NCBI GenBank assembly: GCA_964503615.1
Contig: CAZDBA010000229.1
Location: 1-5,317, forward strand
Direction of reading: 5' to 3'
Length of the DNA: 5,317 nucleotides
DNA from: CAZDBA01 sp964503615
Lineage (GTDB): Bacteria > Planctomycetota > Planctomycetia > Pirellulales > Pirellulaceae
Below are positions 1-5,317 of this stretch, one piece after another (the stretch's first letter is position 1; every line of letters starts with the position of its first letter). The notes under the pieces are model-generated. The model was not told where the DNA came from. It searched no databases and saw nothing but the letters and a program-made list of their open reading frames with translations. The translations under genes were made by a program, and so were the position numbers.

Positions 1-539
1 AAGCTTCGAACGATTTTGCAAATGCGCGCGGCGCCAACGGTTTAGTGAAAAACGTTGACGAGGTCGCTGGATTCGAAGCCCATCGCACAAGGTTTAGCGA
101 AGATTGGAATCAATCGATAACCATGGCAACACGAGAACAGATCAAAAACTATTTCGAATCCAGACTTGATGAGGAAGAACCCGCGATCGACGTTGACTGG
201 AAACTGAATCGAATGCAACTAGTAAGCCTGCTGCTACACGGCGAAGCCCGCGTCTACGTCTCCGACAACCTTCCGAACATGGAAGAATTGAGCGGGACCG
301 ATGTCGAAACCCGAGCACTTGATCCGTTTGAACGGGAATCCCTCGACAAACTTCAGGGCGGTGAGACGATCAGCACCGTTGCGACCCCCAACCGAGTGCA
401 AATGATGGGTGCGATACGAGCCACTCAGGATTGCATGCAATGCCACAACGTCAAAGAAGGTGAATTGCTGGGTGCGTTCACCTACGAGTTTCTCCGCGAT
501 CCCAAACTCAACCTAAAGCCCAAACAGTCTCGACCGTAA
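1..539 (+). CDS. C-terminal part of a c-type heme (CxxCH) protein, truncated by the window edge
   Basis: The frame is open from base 3 to the TAA at 537-539, with no stop before the edge. A GTG at 45 could serve as a start, but it has no Shine-Dalgarno site, and the residues before it (ending NGLV) read on smoothly into KNVDEVAGF. I therefore treat the gene as 5'-truncated. Counting from that GTG, residues 129-134 read DCMQCH, a single c-type heme attachment motif (C130, C133, proximal H134), followed by a conserved-looking tail (GELLGAFTYEF, 139-149). Covalent heme attachment takes place outside the cytoplasm, so the full protein should carry an export signal or membrane anchor upstream of the window. 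The stretch before the heme motif (LVSLLLHGEARVYVSDNLP, about 59-77) is soluble and resembles planctomycete proteins of unknown function as I remember them. Electron transfer or heme sensing is possible, but the role is not known. It ends 21 bp from the convergent SGNH hydrolase gene, with no terminator hairpin visible. Confidence 0.75.
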   Translation, partial: ASNDFANARGANGLVKNVDEVAGFEAHRTRFSEDWNQSITMATREQIKNYFESRLDEEEPAIDVDWKLNRMQLVSLLLHGEARVYVSDNLPNMEELSGTDVETRALDPFERESLDKLQGGETISTVATPNRVQMMGAIRATQDCMQCHNVKEGELLGAFTYEFLRDPKLNLKPKQSRP

Positions 540-560
540 CAATCCCCGAACCAATCAACC

Positions 561-1466
561 TTACTGCCCAAAGAGCAATTCAACAAAAGGGCGGATGTCC
601 AAGAAGTTCACTTGAATATCTTGGCTGATATCGGCTTCCGGCCGAAACTCGCCGATAAACAGAGCGGAGAACAGAGCCGAGACAAACGGGTTGATGTCCA
701 GAAAGTTGACTGAACCATCTCGGTTGACATCGCCCAGAATCGGCGCTTCGAACTTGAGCAATGCCTGCGCAATCTGCTTCCCAGCTACAATTTGGCCGTT
801 GGAGTTCAAGTGAAGGCCATCGCTACGATAATCAGAAGGTTCGAGGTACTCATTGATCTCGATCGTCTCGACATTTGCAATGTCTAGCGCCAATTGATCG
901 ATATGACTGTTTAGACGATCTACATTTCCTTGCTTCAATTCCCAATTGGTTTGCTGGGTGGGATCGTTATCGAAATTCAGATCGTAAAGTTTGACGACTG
1001 CGATCGTTCCCACGTCCCATTTGGCATTAATGTCTTCAATAAGTAATCGTAGATCCAAAGCGTTTTGGACCATGTCACTATCAGCGTACTCCCTTACCGC
1101 GTCGTTGTATCCACCAAAGATAACGACCGTGTCGAAAGTCACGTCGGAATAGCCTGCTTGATACTCCACAAATCCGGGGTGGTTAAACCCTTCCAACCCT
1201 AAATGCATTTGCCGAAAGGTTGTGCCCGGTCTCGAAAAGGTTGAAAGAGTTGTATAGCCATCATTGCCAATAAAATTCACTTCCGCTCCTGCATCTCGGA
1301 TGGAAGTCCTCGCTGTGTTTCGATTCTGTCGATTCGCACCAACCGAATCGCCAATTGTGGCAACGTTAATTGTAAAATCAGCAAGGGCGAATTGCCCGCT
1401 CAAAAAGACAAAAACGACAAACAGACAGGTTCTAGTCGCGCTCGAATAAATGCAGTTGTTGAACAT
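561..1466 (-). CDS. Exported SGNH/GDSL-type hydrolase with C-terminal dockerin-like domain
   Basis: 301 residues. The N-terminus has a signal peptide: a hydrophobic core at about 14-28 (LFVVFVFLSG) and a likely cleavage after ALA at 29. The catalytic domain (about 31-240) shows the SGNH blocks: TIGDSVG with nucleophile S41, a glycine of block II near G90-G98, FGGYND with oxyanion-hole N121, and SDGLHLN with D216 and H219 completing the triad. Such enzymes cleave ester bonds, often acetyl groups on polysaccharides or lipids; the substrate cannot be read here. Residues 244-300 form a dockerin-like pair: GDVNRDGSVNFLDI (245-258) is a good calcium-loop motif, while the second copy (279-291, ISQDIQVNFLDI) has lost the normal DxNxDG spacing. 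Each is followed by PFV. This tail type is common in planctomycete exported proteins. The ATG start is supported by GGAG 7 bases upstream. The gene is monocistronic: convergent with the heme protein and divergent from udk. Confidence 0.88.
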   Translation of the reverse strand: MFNNCIYSSATRTCLFVVFVFLSGQFALADFTINVATIGDSVGANRQNRNTARTSIRDAGAEVNFIGNDGYTTLSTFSRPGTTFRQMHLGLEGFNHPGFVEYQAGYSDVTFDTVVIFGGYNDAVREYADSDMVQNALDLRLLIEDINAKWDVGTIAVVKLYDLNFDNDPTQQTNWELKQGNVDRLNSHIDQLALDIANVETIEINEYLEPSDYRSDGLHLNSNGQIVAGKQIAQALLKFEAPILGDVNRDGSVNFLDINPFVSALFSALFIGEFRPEADISQDIQVNFLDIRPFVELLFGQ

Positions 1467-1473
1467 GAATCGT

Positions 1474-1477
1474 CTCC
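1474..1477 (-). promoter_or_regulatory. Ribosome binding site of the SGNH hydrolase gene
   Basis: On the minus strand GGAG lies 7 bases before the ATG at 1466. It is the clearest Shine-Dalgarno match in the window and fixes the start that gives a proper signal peptide. Confidence 0.6.
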
Positions 1478-1537
1478 AAGTTTAGGGTCTAATTCAAACA
1501 TATGCTGGTTCACTCCCCTAAGTGAGAGATTACTGAA

Positions 1538-1553
1538 TCTTTCTACAGAAAGA
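1538..1553. repeat. Perfect 6-bp inverted repeat with 4-base loop
   Basis: TCTTTC-TACA-GAAAGA is a perfect hairpin in the divergent intergenic region, 72 bases upstream of the SGNH hydrolase start and about 205 bases upstream of udk. It is AT-rich and has no T-run directly after it on either strand, so it is not a typical intrinsic terminator. It could be a small operator or 5'-UTR hairpin for the hydrolase mRNA, or simply chance. Confidence 0.35.
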
Positions 1554-1707
1554 GGATGAGGTGGTGGAGCAAGTTTACAAAGAACAACCTCGAAATCCAT
1601 TTTTAACGGTTGGTCGAATTGTCCGAACTCTTTGTACAACATGACAACACAAGAAGTTCCAACTTTGCATGTATGACAGAGCCAAACCACTTACTTTGGT
1701 TTTCATT

Positions 1708-1746
1708 TTCACCGATAACAGTGAACGTAATTAGCAATCTTCACCG
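1708..1746. promoter_or_regulatory. Candidate operator: TTCAC/GTGAA half-sites upstream of udk
   Basis: TTCAC (1708-1712) and GTGAA (1721-1725) form a perfect inverted repeat with an 8-base spacer. TTCACCG occurs twice in direct orientation (1708-1714 and 1740-1746), offset by 32 bases, close to three helical turns. The last copy ends 12 bases before the udk ATG. The arrangement would suit a dimeric regulator, but 5-base half-sites are short and can arise by chance. Confidence 0.25.
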
Positions 1747-1758
1747 TCAGAAAATGCC

Positions 1759-2364
1759 ATGTCTATTTTAATTGCCATCTGTGGGGGCAGCTGCTCTGGC
1801 AAAACCACCTTGGCCGCACATTTAGAATCCAAGCTGGGAGATGATTGCCTGCTGTTGTCACAGGACGATTATTACTTTGGCATTGAGCACATGGAATTTG
1901 AGGGGCGCCTACCCAATTTTGATCATCCCAATGCGATCGATTATCCACGTCTCATCGAAGACACGAAGACCCTCAAGTTAGGACAGACGATATCACCACC
2001 CAAATATGACTGGGTTAATCACAAAAGCACTGAAAGCGGAATCTCCCTCGCGCCCAAACCCATCATCATTTTAGAAGGCATGCTTATGCTCGTGAACGAA
2101 AGCCTGCGGGACGTCTATGATTACCGGCACTATATCGAATGCCCTGAAAATCTACGACTTGAGAGACGGCTCAAACGAGACACAAAAGAACGAGGGCGAG
2201 AAAAAGACGAAATCATCTGGCAATTTGAAAACCATGTCGCACCAAGCCATTGGGAGTTCGTCTATCCATCGCGCCTGCATGCTGACCACATCATCACACA
2301 AGAAGAATACATGGTCGACATGGACAGCCTCAGTGAACGAATGATTGCCAAGTGGCCAAACTAA
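1759..2364 (+). CDS. udk: Uridine kinase (uridine/cytidine phosphorylation, pyrimidine salvage)
   Basis: 201 residues, close to the usual bacterial length of about 205-215. It phosphorylates uridine or cytidine to UMP or CMP in the cytoplasm. The P-loop is GGSCSGKTT (9-17; K15, T16). SQDDYY (34-39) matches the nucleoside-binding QDxxY of human UCK2, and FDHPNAID (54-61) is the family signature. PKYDWVNH (81-88) supplies the Tyr and His (Y83, H88) that contact the base and sugar in UCK2. IIILEGML (102-109) is the second core strand. RRLKRDTKERGR (136-147) is the arginine-rich lid, and PSRLHADHII (170-179) is the conserved C-terminal strand. The ATG at 1759 lacks a clear Shine-Dalgarno site. 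An out-of-frame ATG at 1754 opens a 5-codon frame that ends at 1771, across the udk start. The gene stands alone, divergent on its left and convergent on its right. Another nucleoside-type P-loop kinase is possible but less likely given the FDHP motif. Confidence 0.88.
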   Translation: MSILIAICGGSCSGKTTLAAHLESKLGDDCLLLSQDDYYFGIEHMEFEGRLPNFDHPNAIDYPRLIEDTKTLKLGQTISPPKYDWVNHKSTESGISLAPKPIIILEGMLMLVNESLRDVYDYRHYIECPENLRLERRLKRDTKERGREKDEIIWQFENHVAPSHWEFVYPSRLHADHIITQEEYMVDMDSLSERMIAKWPN

Positions 2365-2401
2365 TCAGCCCAAACTAAACACAAGTTCATATCCTCAACG
2401 A

Positions 2402-4243
2402 TTACTGATCCAGCCCTAAACAAATCAAAGCCATCGCCGTTCCGTAGCAACGCCCCAACTCGTGCGAATCAACAAAGCAACCATCGAGCTCAGGAGTTTT
2501 CAGGATCAGCTTTTTTTGTTGAGCAAAGAATTCGGTTCGCAGTTCCTCATCGGCGACTTTTGAGATCGCTTCGCTTCTGGCTTGCATGTCGTACCAGAAG
2601 AAAAAACCACCATAGCCATGTGAGGACGTGTGATTGTCATACTTGTAGGAGAGCTCAAGCTGCTCGTGGAACTTGAACGAAGTCGCCAAAGCGCTTGCCA
2701 GTGCAGCATCGTCGATCTTCCCCCAACTCCACAGCCCCAAATCGCAAAGTGGCATGCGGCCGGCCGCGGCAACAAGCGACTTCTCATTCCCCTTCGGCTT
2801 TTTCGCACCGGGTTTTTGAGGGTAATATCCGTAAGCTCCGTTTCCATATCGATCATTTGCCAAAGCCGCACATCCCGATTGAATGATTTCGTCGTCGACC
2901 GTGAGACCATTGTCCACCGCCTCACGCAACGCAACCAGTGCGGTCGCGGTGACCCATGAATTCGAATACTCGTGGTACCAATGGCCTTTTCTCGATTGAA
3001 CACTTTGCAAGTCCTCGACGGCGGCTCGAAGTGAATCGGAAAGTTTCGCACCGCCGGCAACTCGCTGCGCGAGAAACCGGACTCGGTAGGCGTGAGCCCA
3101 AAGAATCTCGTCCCGATCGACTCGATTCAAATTTTTATCATCACAAACAAATCGAGTTGCTCGCTCAAGCGCATCGTTGATCGCATCGACTTTTTCCGGA
3201 ACTCGGGAGCGGGCCTTCAAAAGAGCCATACCGCAAAGCGAAGTAATCGCGACATGCACATTGGGCAAACTATCCGTGCCGCCAAAATCGTAGTCACTAT
3301 CGACCCAGCCTCCATCTTCTCGTTGCATGCCCAGCAGGAAATCGATGCTGCGTTGCCACAACTGTGGCTCGTTATAGACACCAGTGGGTGCGACACTGCC
3401 AACCGAATCGATTCCAGCAGCAAGAGCACCTGCCGGCAGGCTACGATGTATTTCGAATCCTCGATAAAACGGACCGATGCCTTGCGCTTCAGCCGCCGCT
3501 TTCCAAGCCAATGGATGGTCCGGTTGCGCCTCAGCCGCAGCCTGCCAAAGCCGTATTGCCTCGTCATGCTTTCCCGCTCGAAACTTAAACATGCCAGACA
3601 GCAAAAGCTGCTCGGCCGCGTGGTCTGCGTCGTCTTGAGGCAAAGGCAGCACTACATCGTAATCGCCGGCTCGAAACGAATCCCACATCTGGATCAAGTG
3701 CTCAGGACGCTTGTTCAAAGTGACCTGCGTTCCGCATGCCTCTAACAAGCCCTGAAACCAAACGGGAGAAAAAGTCGTAATGCGGTCAACCTTGTTTTTC
3801 ACATCACCATTGGGCGCGATAATCAGAAAACCGGGTTCGACAAATTTATAGGGAACCAACTGATACTTCTTTTGCTCCGCTAACGTAGGCGTCGCGCGAA
3901 CGGGAACGAACGATTCATTAATCGCGGTAACCAGTTCGGGCCAGGAAAACGGACCGGCTAACATGTAACGGTCGATTTCCTTTTTGCGATCCATGAATGT
4001 GCCACGCAAAGTCGGCACGTACCAGAACACCGGCTTGCCGCTGGCTTCGGCTTTCTCCATCGCGTCAGCAAAAGAAGTTTCCCAATCAACCGCGGTGCCA
4101 ATACGAGCTGCGGACTCATCGGGAGTAACGCGAATTTTTCGAGTCGAGTTTTTGGTTTGGTCCTGAGCCAGTCCGCCAACTCCCATTATCCAAATCAAAG
4201 CAAACGGCATCAGATTCGAAATACGTAAAAAAGATCCAATCAA
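2402..4243 (-). CDS. Exported protein: thioredoxin-like domain + TPR-like linker + prenyltransferase/squalene-cyclase-like alpha/alpha toroid
   Basis: 613 residues. Residues 1-26 form a signal peptide (R7, core LMPFALIWIMGVGG, possible cleavage after GLA). Residues about 52-170 look thioredoxin-like (GKPVFWYVPT, then FVPVRATPT and EPGFLIIAPNGD). The CxxC site is absent: PTLRGTFMDRKKEIDRYM stands in its place, so redox activity is unlikely. Residues 205-255 are helical and TPR-like (AGKHDEAIRLWQAAAEAQPDH). Residues 288-613 form a toroid of the prenyltransferase/squalene-cyclase repeat type: LLGMQREDGGW (303-313), LQSVQSRKGHW with SWVTATALVAL (412-439), GRMPLCDLGLW (495-505), HGYGGFFFWYD (542-552) and RCYGTAMALICLG (598-610). 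The DxDD motif of hopene cyclases is not seen, so catalysis is uncertain. Periplasmic or surface location is inferred, and the substrate is unknown. The start is TTG; the first ATG (residue 12) would remove the signal peptide's charged n-region. Neighbours give no functional hint. Confidence 0.85.
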   Translation of the reverse strand: MIGSFLRISNLMPFALIWIMGVGGLAQDQTKNSTRKIRVTPDESAARIGTAVDWETSFADAMEKAEASGKPVFWYVPTLRGTFMDRKKEIDRYMLAGPFSWPELVTAINESFVPVRATPTLAEQKKYQLVPYKFVEPGFLIIAPNGDVKNKVDRITTFSPVWFQGLLEACGTQVTLNKRPEHLIQMWDSFRAGDYDVVLPLPQDDADHAAEQLLLSGMFKFRAGKHDEAIRLWQAAAEAQPDHPLAWKAAAEAQGIGPFYRGFEIHRSLPAGALAAGIDSVGSVAPTGVYNEPQLWQRSIDFLLGMQREDGGWVDSDYDFGGTDSLPNVHVAITSLCGMALLKARSRVPEKVDAINDALERATRFVCDDKNLNRVDRDEILWAHAYRVRFLAQRVAGGAKLSDSLRAAVEDLQSVQSRKGHWYHEYSNSWVTATALVALREAVDNGLTVDDEIIQSGCAALANDRYGNGAYGYYPQKPGAKKPKGNEKSLVAAAGRMPLCDLGLWSWGKIDDAALASALATSFKFHEQLELSYKYDNHTSSHGYGGFFFWYDMQARSEAISKVADEELRTEFFAQQKKLILKTPELDGCFVDSHELGRCYGTAMALICLGLDQ

Positions 4244-4443
4244 GTCTGTCTCTCAACGATGTTTTTGGGACACTGTCTCACCCGCAAAAGGGGTATGATT
4301 ACAAGGGGACATCTTAACGCCGGTCACCTCGTTTTACGACCATGCTTGCGTTGCCATCACGTCTGCATTGCGAACCTTGTTGGCTGCACAACAGTCTGAA
4401 TACCCATTAAGCACGCCAGATCAAATTCAGGAAAGAGCATTCA
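4244..4443. other. Divergent intergenic region between the toroid protein and EndoV-like genes
   Basis: These 200 bases must carry the promoters of both flanking genes, unless one is silent. TATGAT at 4294-4299 resembles a -10 box on the plus strand, but no -35 box lies at a usual distance. CTGTCTC occurs twice (4246-4252 and 4273-4279, 27 bases apart), the first overlapping the ribosome binding site of the toroid gene. A 22-codon frame (4342-4410) is in frame with the downstream gene. TGTTG-GCTGCA-CAACA (4378-4393) is a small inverted repeat. None of these is strong by itself. Confidence 0.5.
4250..4254 (-). promoter_or_regulatory. Ribosome binding site supporting a TTG start for the toroid protein
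   Basis: GAGAG on the minus strand lies 6 bases before the TTG at 4243. An in-frame TGA just upstream (minus-strand reading, 9 bases before TTG) rules out any longer form. The alternative ATG at 4210 has no purine-rich site before it. Confidence 0.45.
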
Positions 4444-4947
4444 ATGAAATTGGCGATCGACGTCGGCTACTACGAAAACGGCGCAACAGCCGCAGGGGTC
4501 CTGTTTAAAAACTGGGACGATGCGAAGCCCGAAAAGGAAATTCGTGCCAAGATCACTGAGATAGCTCCATACGAACCAGGCCAGTTCTACAAACGTGAGT
4601 TGCCGTGCATTGAACAACTGCTCAAATTGGTCAGCGTCGATTTAGACACCATCGTGGTCGACGGTTTCGTATGGCTTTCTGACGACCCAAACGAACCGCG
4701 TCCCGGACTGGGCGCGCACCTTTTTGAAACACTGGAACAAAAAACGGTTGTGATCGGTGTGGCTAAAACAGAATTCGCAGGAAGCGGCTCCACTCAACTA
4801 TTGCGAGGCACCAGCAAACGGCCTTTGTTTGTAACCGCTGTCGGCATGAAAAAAGAGGCGGCGACTGAAAGGATCCGAACAATGCATGGAAAGAATCGAA
4901 TCCCTACGCTCCTGAAGCAAGTCGACACGCTTTCGCGTATTGTCTGA
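4444..4947 (+). CDS. Endonuclease V-like protein, compact form lacking the usual N-terminal segment
   Basis: 167 residues, against about 220 for Escherichia coli Nfi. Endonuclease V cuts DNA near deoxyinosine, the product of adenine deamination; some homologues act on inosine in RNA. Motifs in order: IDVGYY (5-10) matches the DVSY strand with first metal ligand D6; APYEPGQFYKREL (41-53) matches the PYxPG wedge and RE motif with E52; IVVDGF (70-75) gives D73; GLGAHLFE (88-95) gives H92; VIGVAKTEF (103-111) matches GVAK; RPLFVTAVGM (126-135) matches the PxxVSxG strand; and RIPTLLKQVDTLSR (152-165) puts D161 where the C-terminal Asp ligand sits. The metal-binding set thus appears complete. What is missing is the N-terminal segment of about 30 residues before DVSY, and VDGHG reads VDGFV. 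The ATG is the only start after the in-frame TAA at 4408; GAAAGAG (4431-4437) lies 6 bases before it. The gene is convergent with the immunity-like gene. Assignment rests on motifs alone. Confidence 0.75.
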   Translation: MKLAIDVGYYENGATAAGVLFKNWDDAKPEKEIRAKITEIAPYEPGQFYKRELPCIEQLLKLVSVDLDTIVVDGFVWLSDDPNEPRPGLGAHLFETLEQKTVVIGVAKTEFAGSGSTQLLRGTSKRPLFVTAVGMKKEAATERIRTMHGKNRIPTLLKQVDTLSRIV

Positions 4948-4980
4948 AGGGTTCATAAATTTAGGTTCACACTCTGGGCG

Positions 4981-5205
4981 CTACTTCGAGCTCAAAGCAA
5001 TATCGACGATCTCTTCGGCAGTCAGCGGCGTACCGCCCGGAGGATTAAAGATCAGTTGGCCGATCTGTTTGTTCCCAGACTGCTTTTCGACCCGATTCAT
5101 CAACGCGTCAAAATCAATTACACAGGCGCTGGCACTCTGAACCTCTCGAACCATTTGGATCAACTGTTCTCGGTCGGGCTTGTTGGTTGGTTCTTTTTCA
5201 GGCAT
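4981..5205 (-). CDS. Small colicin/pyocin immunity-like protein, orphan in this window
   Basis: 74 residues, acidic to neutral, with no signal peptide or membrane segment, so probably cytoplasmic. The layout follows the colicin E/pyocin immunity fold: DREQLIQMVREV (11-22) as helix 1; FDALMNRVEKQSG (32-44) as helix 2; QLIFNPPGG (50-58) at the place of the DLIYYP helix that contacts the nuclease toxin; and LTAEEIVDIALSS (61-73) as the last helix, close to the PEEIV.. segment of short family members. The two toxin-contact tyrosines of Im9 are F53 and N54 here. Family proteins are about 85 residues, so this is a short version. Immunity proteins block a cognate nuclease bacteriocin, but none is encoded in this window. 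The ATG at 5205 is the only start after an in-frame TGA upstream, with no clear Shine-Dalgarno site. It could instead be an unrelated small helical protein; the family match is from memory of motifs. Confidence 0.62.
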   Translation of the reverse strand: MPEKEPTNKPDREQLIQMVREVQSASACVIDFDALMNRVEKQSGNKQIGQLIFNPPGGTPLTAEEIVDIALSSK

Positions 5206-5317
5206 TCGATAGTTCTGAAGACGAAGTTGAACGGAATCGCTTCATTGGAAGCTGCAAAACGATTGTAACTGTGCAGAAGACTTAGTCTATGCCCGCCGTA
5301 GCATGGGGCCCCGCCCC
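5206..5317. other. Non-coding right end of the window
   Basis: I see no gene start or RNA gene in these 112 bases. The promoter of the immunity-like gene should lie here but was not identified. The last 30 bases become very GC-rich (see the palindromic repeat). Confidence 0.45.
5289..5317. repeat. GC-rich palindromic sequence, possibly one end of an intergenic repeat
   Basis: ATGC (5289-5292) pairs with GCAT (5301-5304), followed by the palindrome GGGGCCCC (5305-5312) and a further CCCC (5314-5317). The GGGG run can pair with either C run. The sequence is cut by the window edge, so the full element is unseen. Strings of the GTAGCATGGG...CCC type remind me of dispersed intergenic palindromes in planctomycete genomes, but that is from memory and unverified. 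Confidence 0.35.

Larger units (their letters stand above)
1467..1758. other. Divergent intergenic region between the SGNH hydrolase and udk genes
   Basis: These 292 bases separate two divergently transcribed genes, so promoters for both should lie here. I could not find a convincing -35/-10 pair on either strand. The region holds a perfect 6-bp inverted repeat (1538-1553) and, near udk, TTCAC/GTGAA half-sites (1708-1744). A 96-codon minus-strand frame crosses it (1400-1690), but it overlaps the start of the hydrolase gene, shows no recognisable motif and is not called as a gene. Confidence 0.6.

Noticed and set aside
1..6. HindIII site AAGCTT exactly at the window start
   Set aside because: It could mark a cloning or library boundary, but a single 6-base match at an edge is not evidence for one.
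1400..1690. 96-codon minus-strand frame crossing the intergenic region into the hydrolase gene
   Set aside because: It overlaps the hydrolase start, has no Shine-Dalgarno site that I can see and no recognisable motif or signal peptide.
2365..2401. Bidirectional terminator between udk and the toroid gene
   Set aside because: No stem of useful length and no T-run in the 37-base gap.
2506..3060. 184-codon minus-strand frame within the toroid gene
   Set aside because: It overlaps the toroid gene in another frame, with biased composition and no motif.
3092..3745. 217-codon plus-strand open frame inside the toroid gene
   Set aside because: It lies fully antisense to a well-supported gene, its protein shows no recognisable domain, and it is rich in Arg/Ser/His/Gln as expected from a shadow frame.
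4294..4299. TATGAT as a -10 promoter box for the EndoV-like gene
   Set aside because: No -35-like hexamer at 16-18 bases upstream; TTGGGA at 4265-4270 is 23 bases away.
4950..4969. Direct repeat GGTTCA (4950-4955 and 4964-4969) in the EndoV/immunity convergent gap
   Set aside because: Only 6 bases, direct rather than inverted, so not a terminator; likely chance.
4940..5140. 66-codon plus-strand frame antisense to the immunity-like gene
   Set aside because: The minus-strand frame has the coherent family pattern; this one is its shadow.

Overview
The window looks like chromosomal DNA of a planctomycete, probably of the Pirellulales/Rhodopirellula type. This is inferred from gene content, not from a marker gene. 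Three things point there: a secreted SGNH hydrolase ending in a short dockerin-like tail of the 'GDVNxDGxVNxLDI..FV' kind; a secreted thioredoxin-like plus alpha/alpha-toroid protein with a 'MDRKxEIDRYMxAGPFS' signature that I associate with planctomycetes; and a single-heme CxxCH protein with a 'LLGAFTYEF' ending. Sparse Shine-Dalgarno sites and moderate GC fit as well. No rRNA, tRNA, CRISPR array, insertion sequence or phage gene was seen.

Layout, left to right: (1) 1-539 (+), the C-terminal part of a c-type heme protein, cut by the window edge. (2) 561-1466 (-), an exported SGNH/GDSL-type hydrolase with a dockerin-like tail. (3) 1467-1758, a divergent intergenic region with small inverted repeats. 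(4) 1759-2364 (+), uridine kinase (udk). (5) 2402-4243 (-), a 613-residue exported protein with a thioredoxin-like domain, a helical TPR-like linker and a prenyltransferase/squalene-cyclase-like toroid. (6) 4244-4443, a second divergent intergenic region. (7) 4444-4947 (+), a compact endonuclease V-like protein. (8) 4981-5205 (-), a 74-residue protein resembling colicin/pyocin immunity proteins. (9) 5206-5317, a non-coding end with a GC-rich palindromic tail.

The six genes alternate strictly in strand (+ - + - + -). Every junction is convergent (gaps of 21, 37 and 33 bp) or divergent (292 and 200 bp), so no two genes here can share an operon. No common pathway is evident: udk is nucleotide salvage, the EndoV-like protein suggests repair of deaminated purines, and three products are exported or probably act outside the cytoplasm. 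I found no convincing new multi-gene system. The entries most worth a second look are the thioredoxin-toroid fusion, the shortened EndoV and the immunity-like gene without a visible bacteriocin partner.
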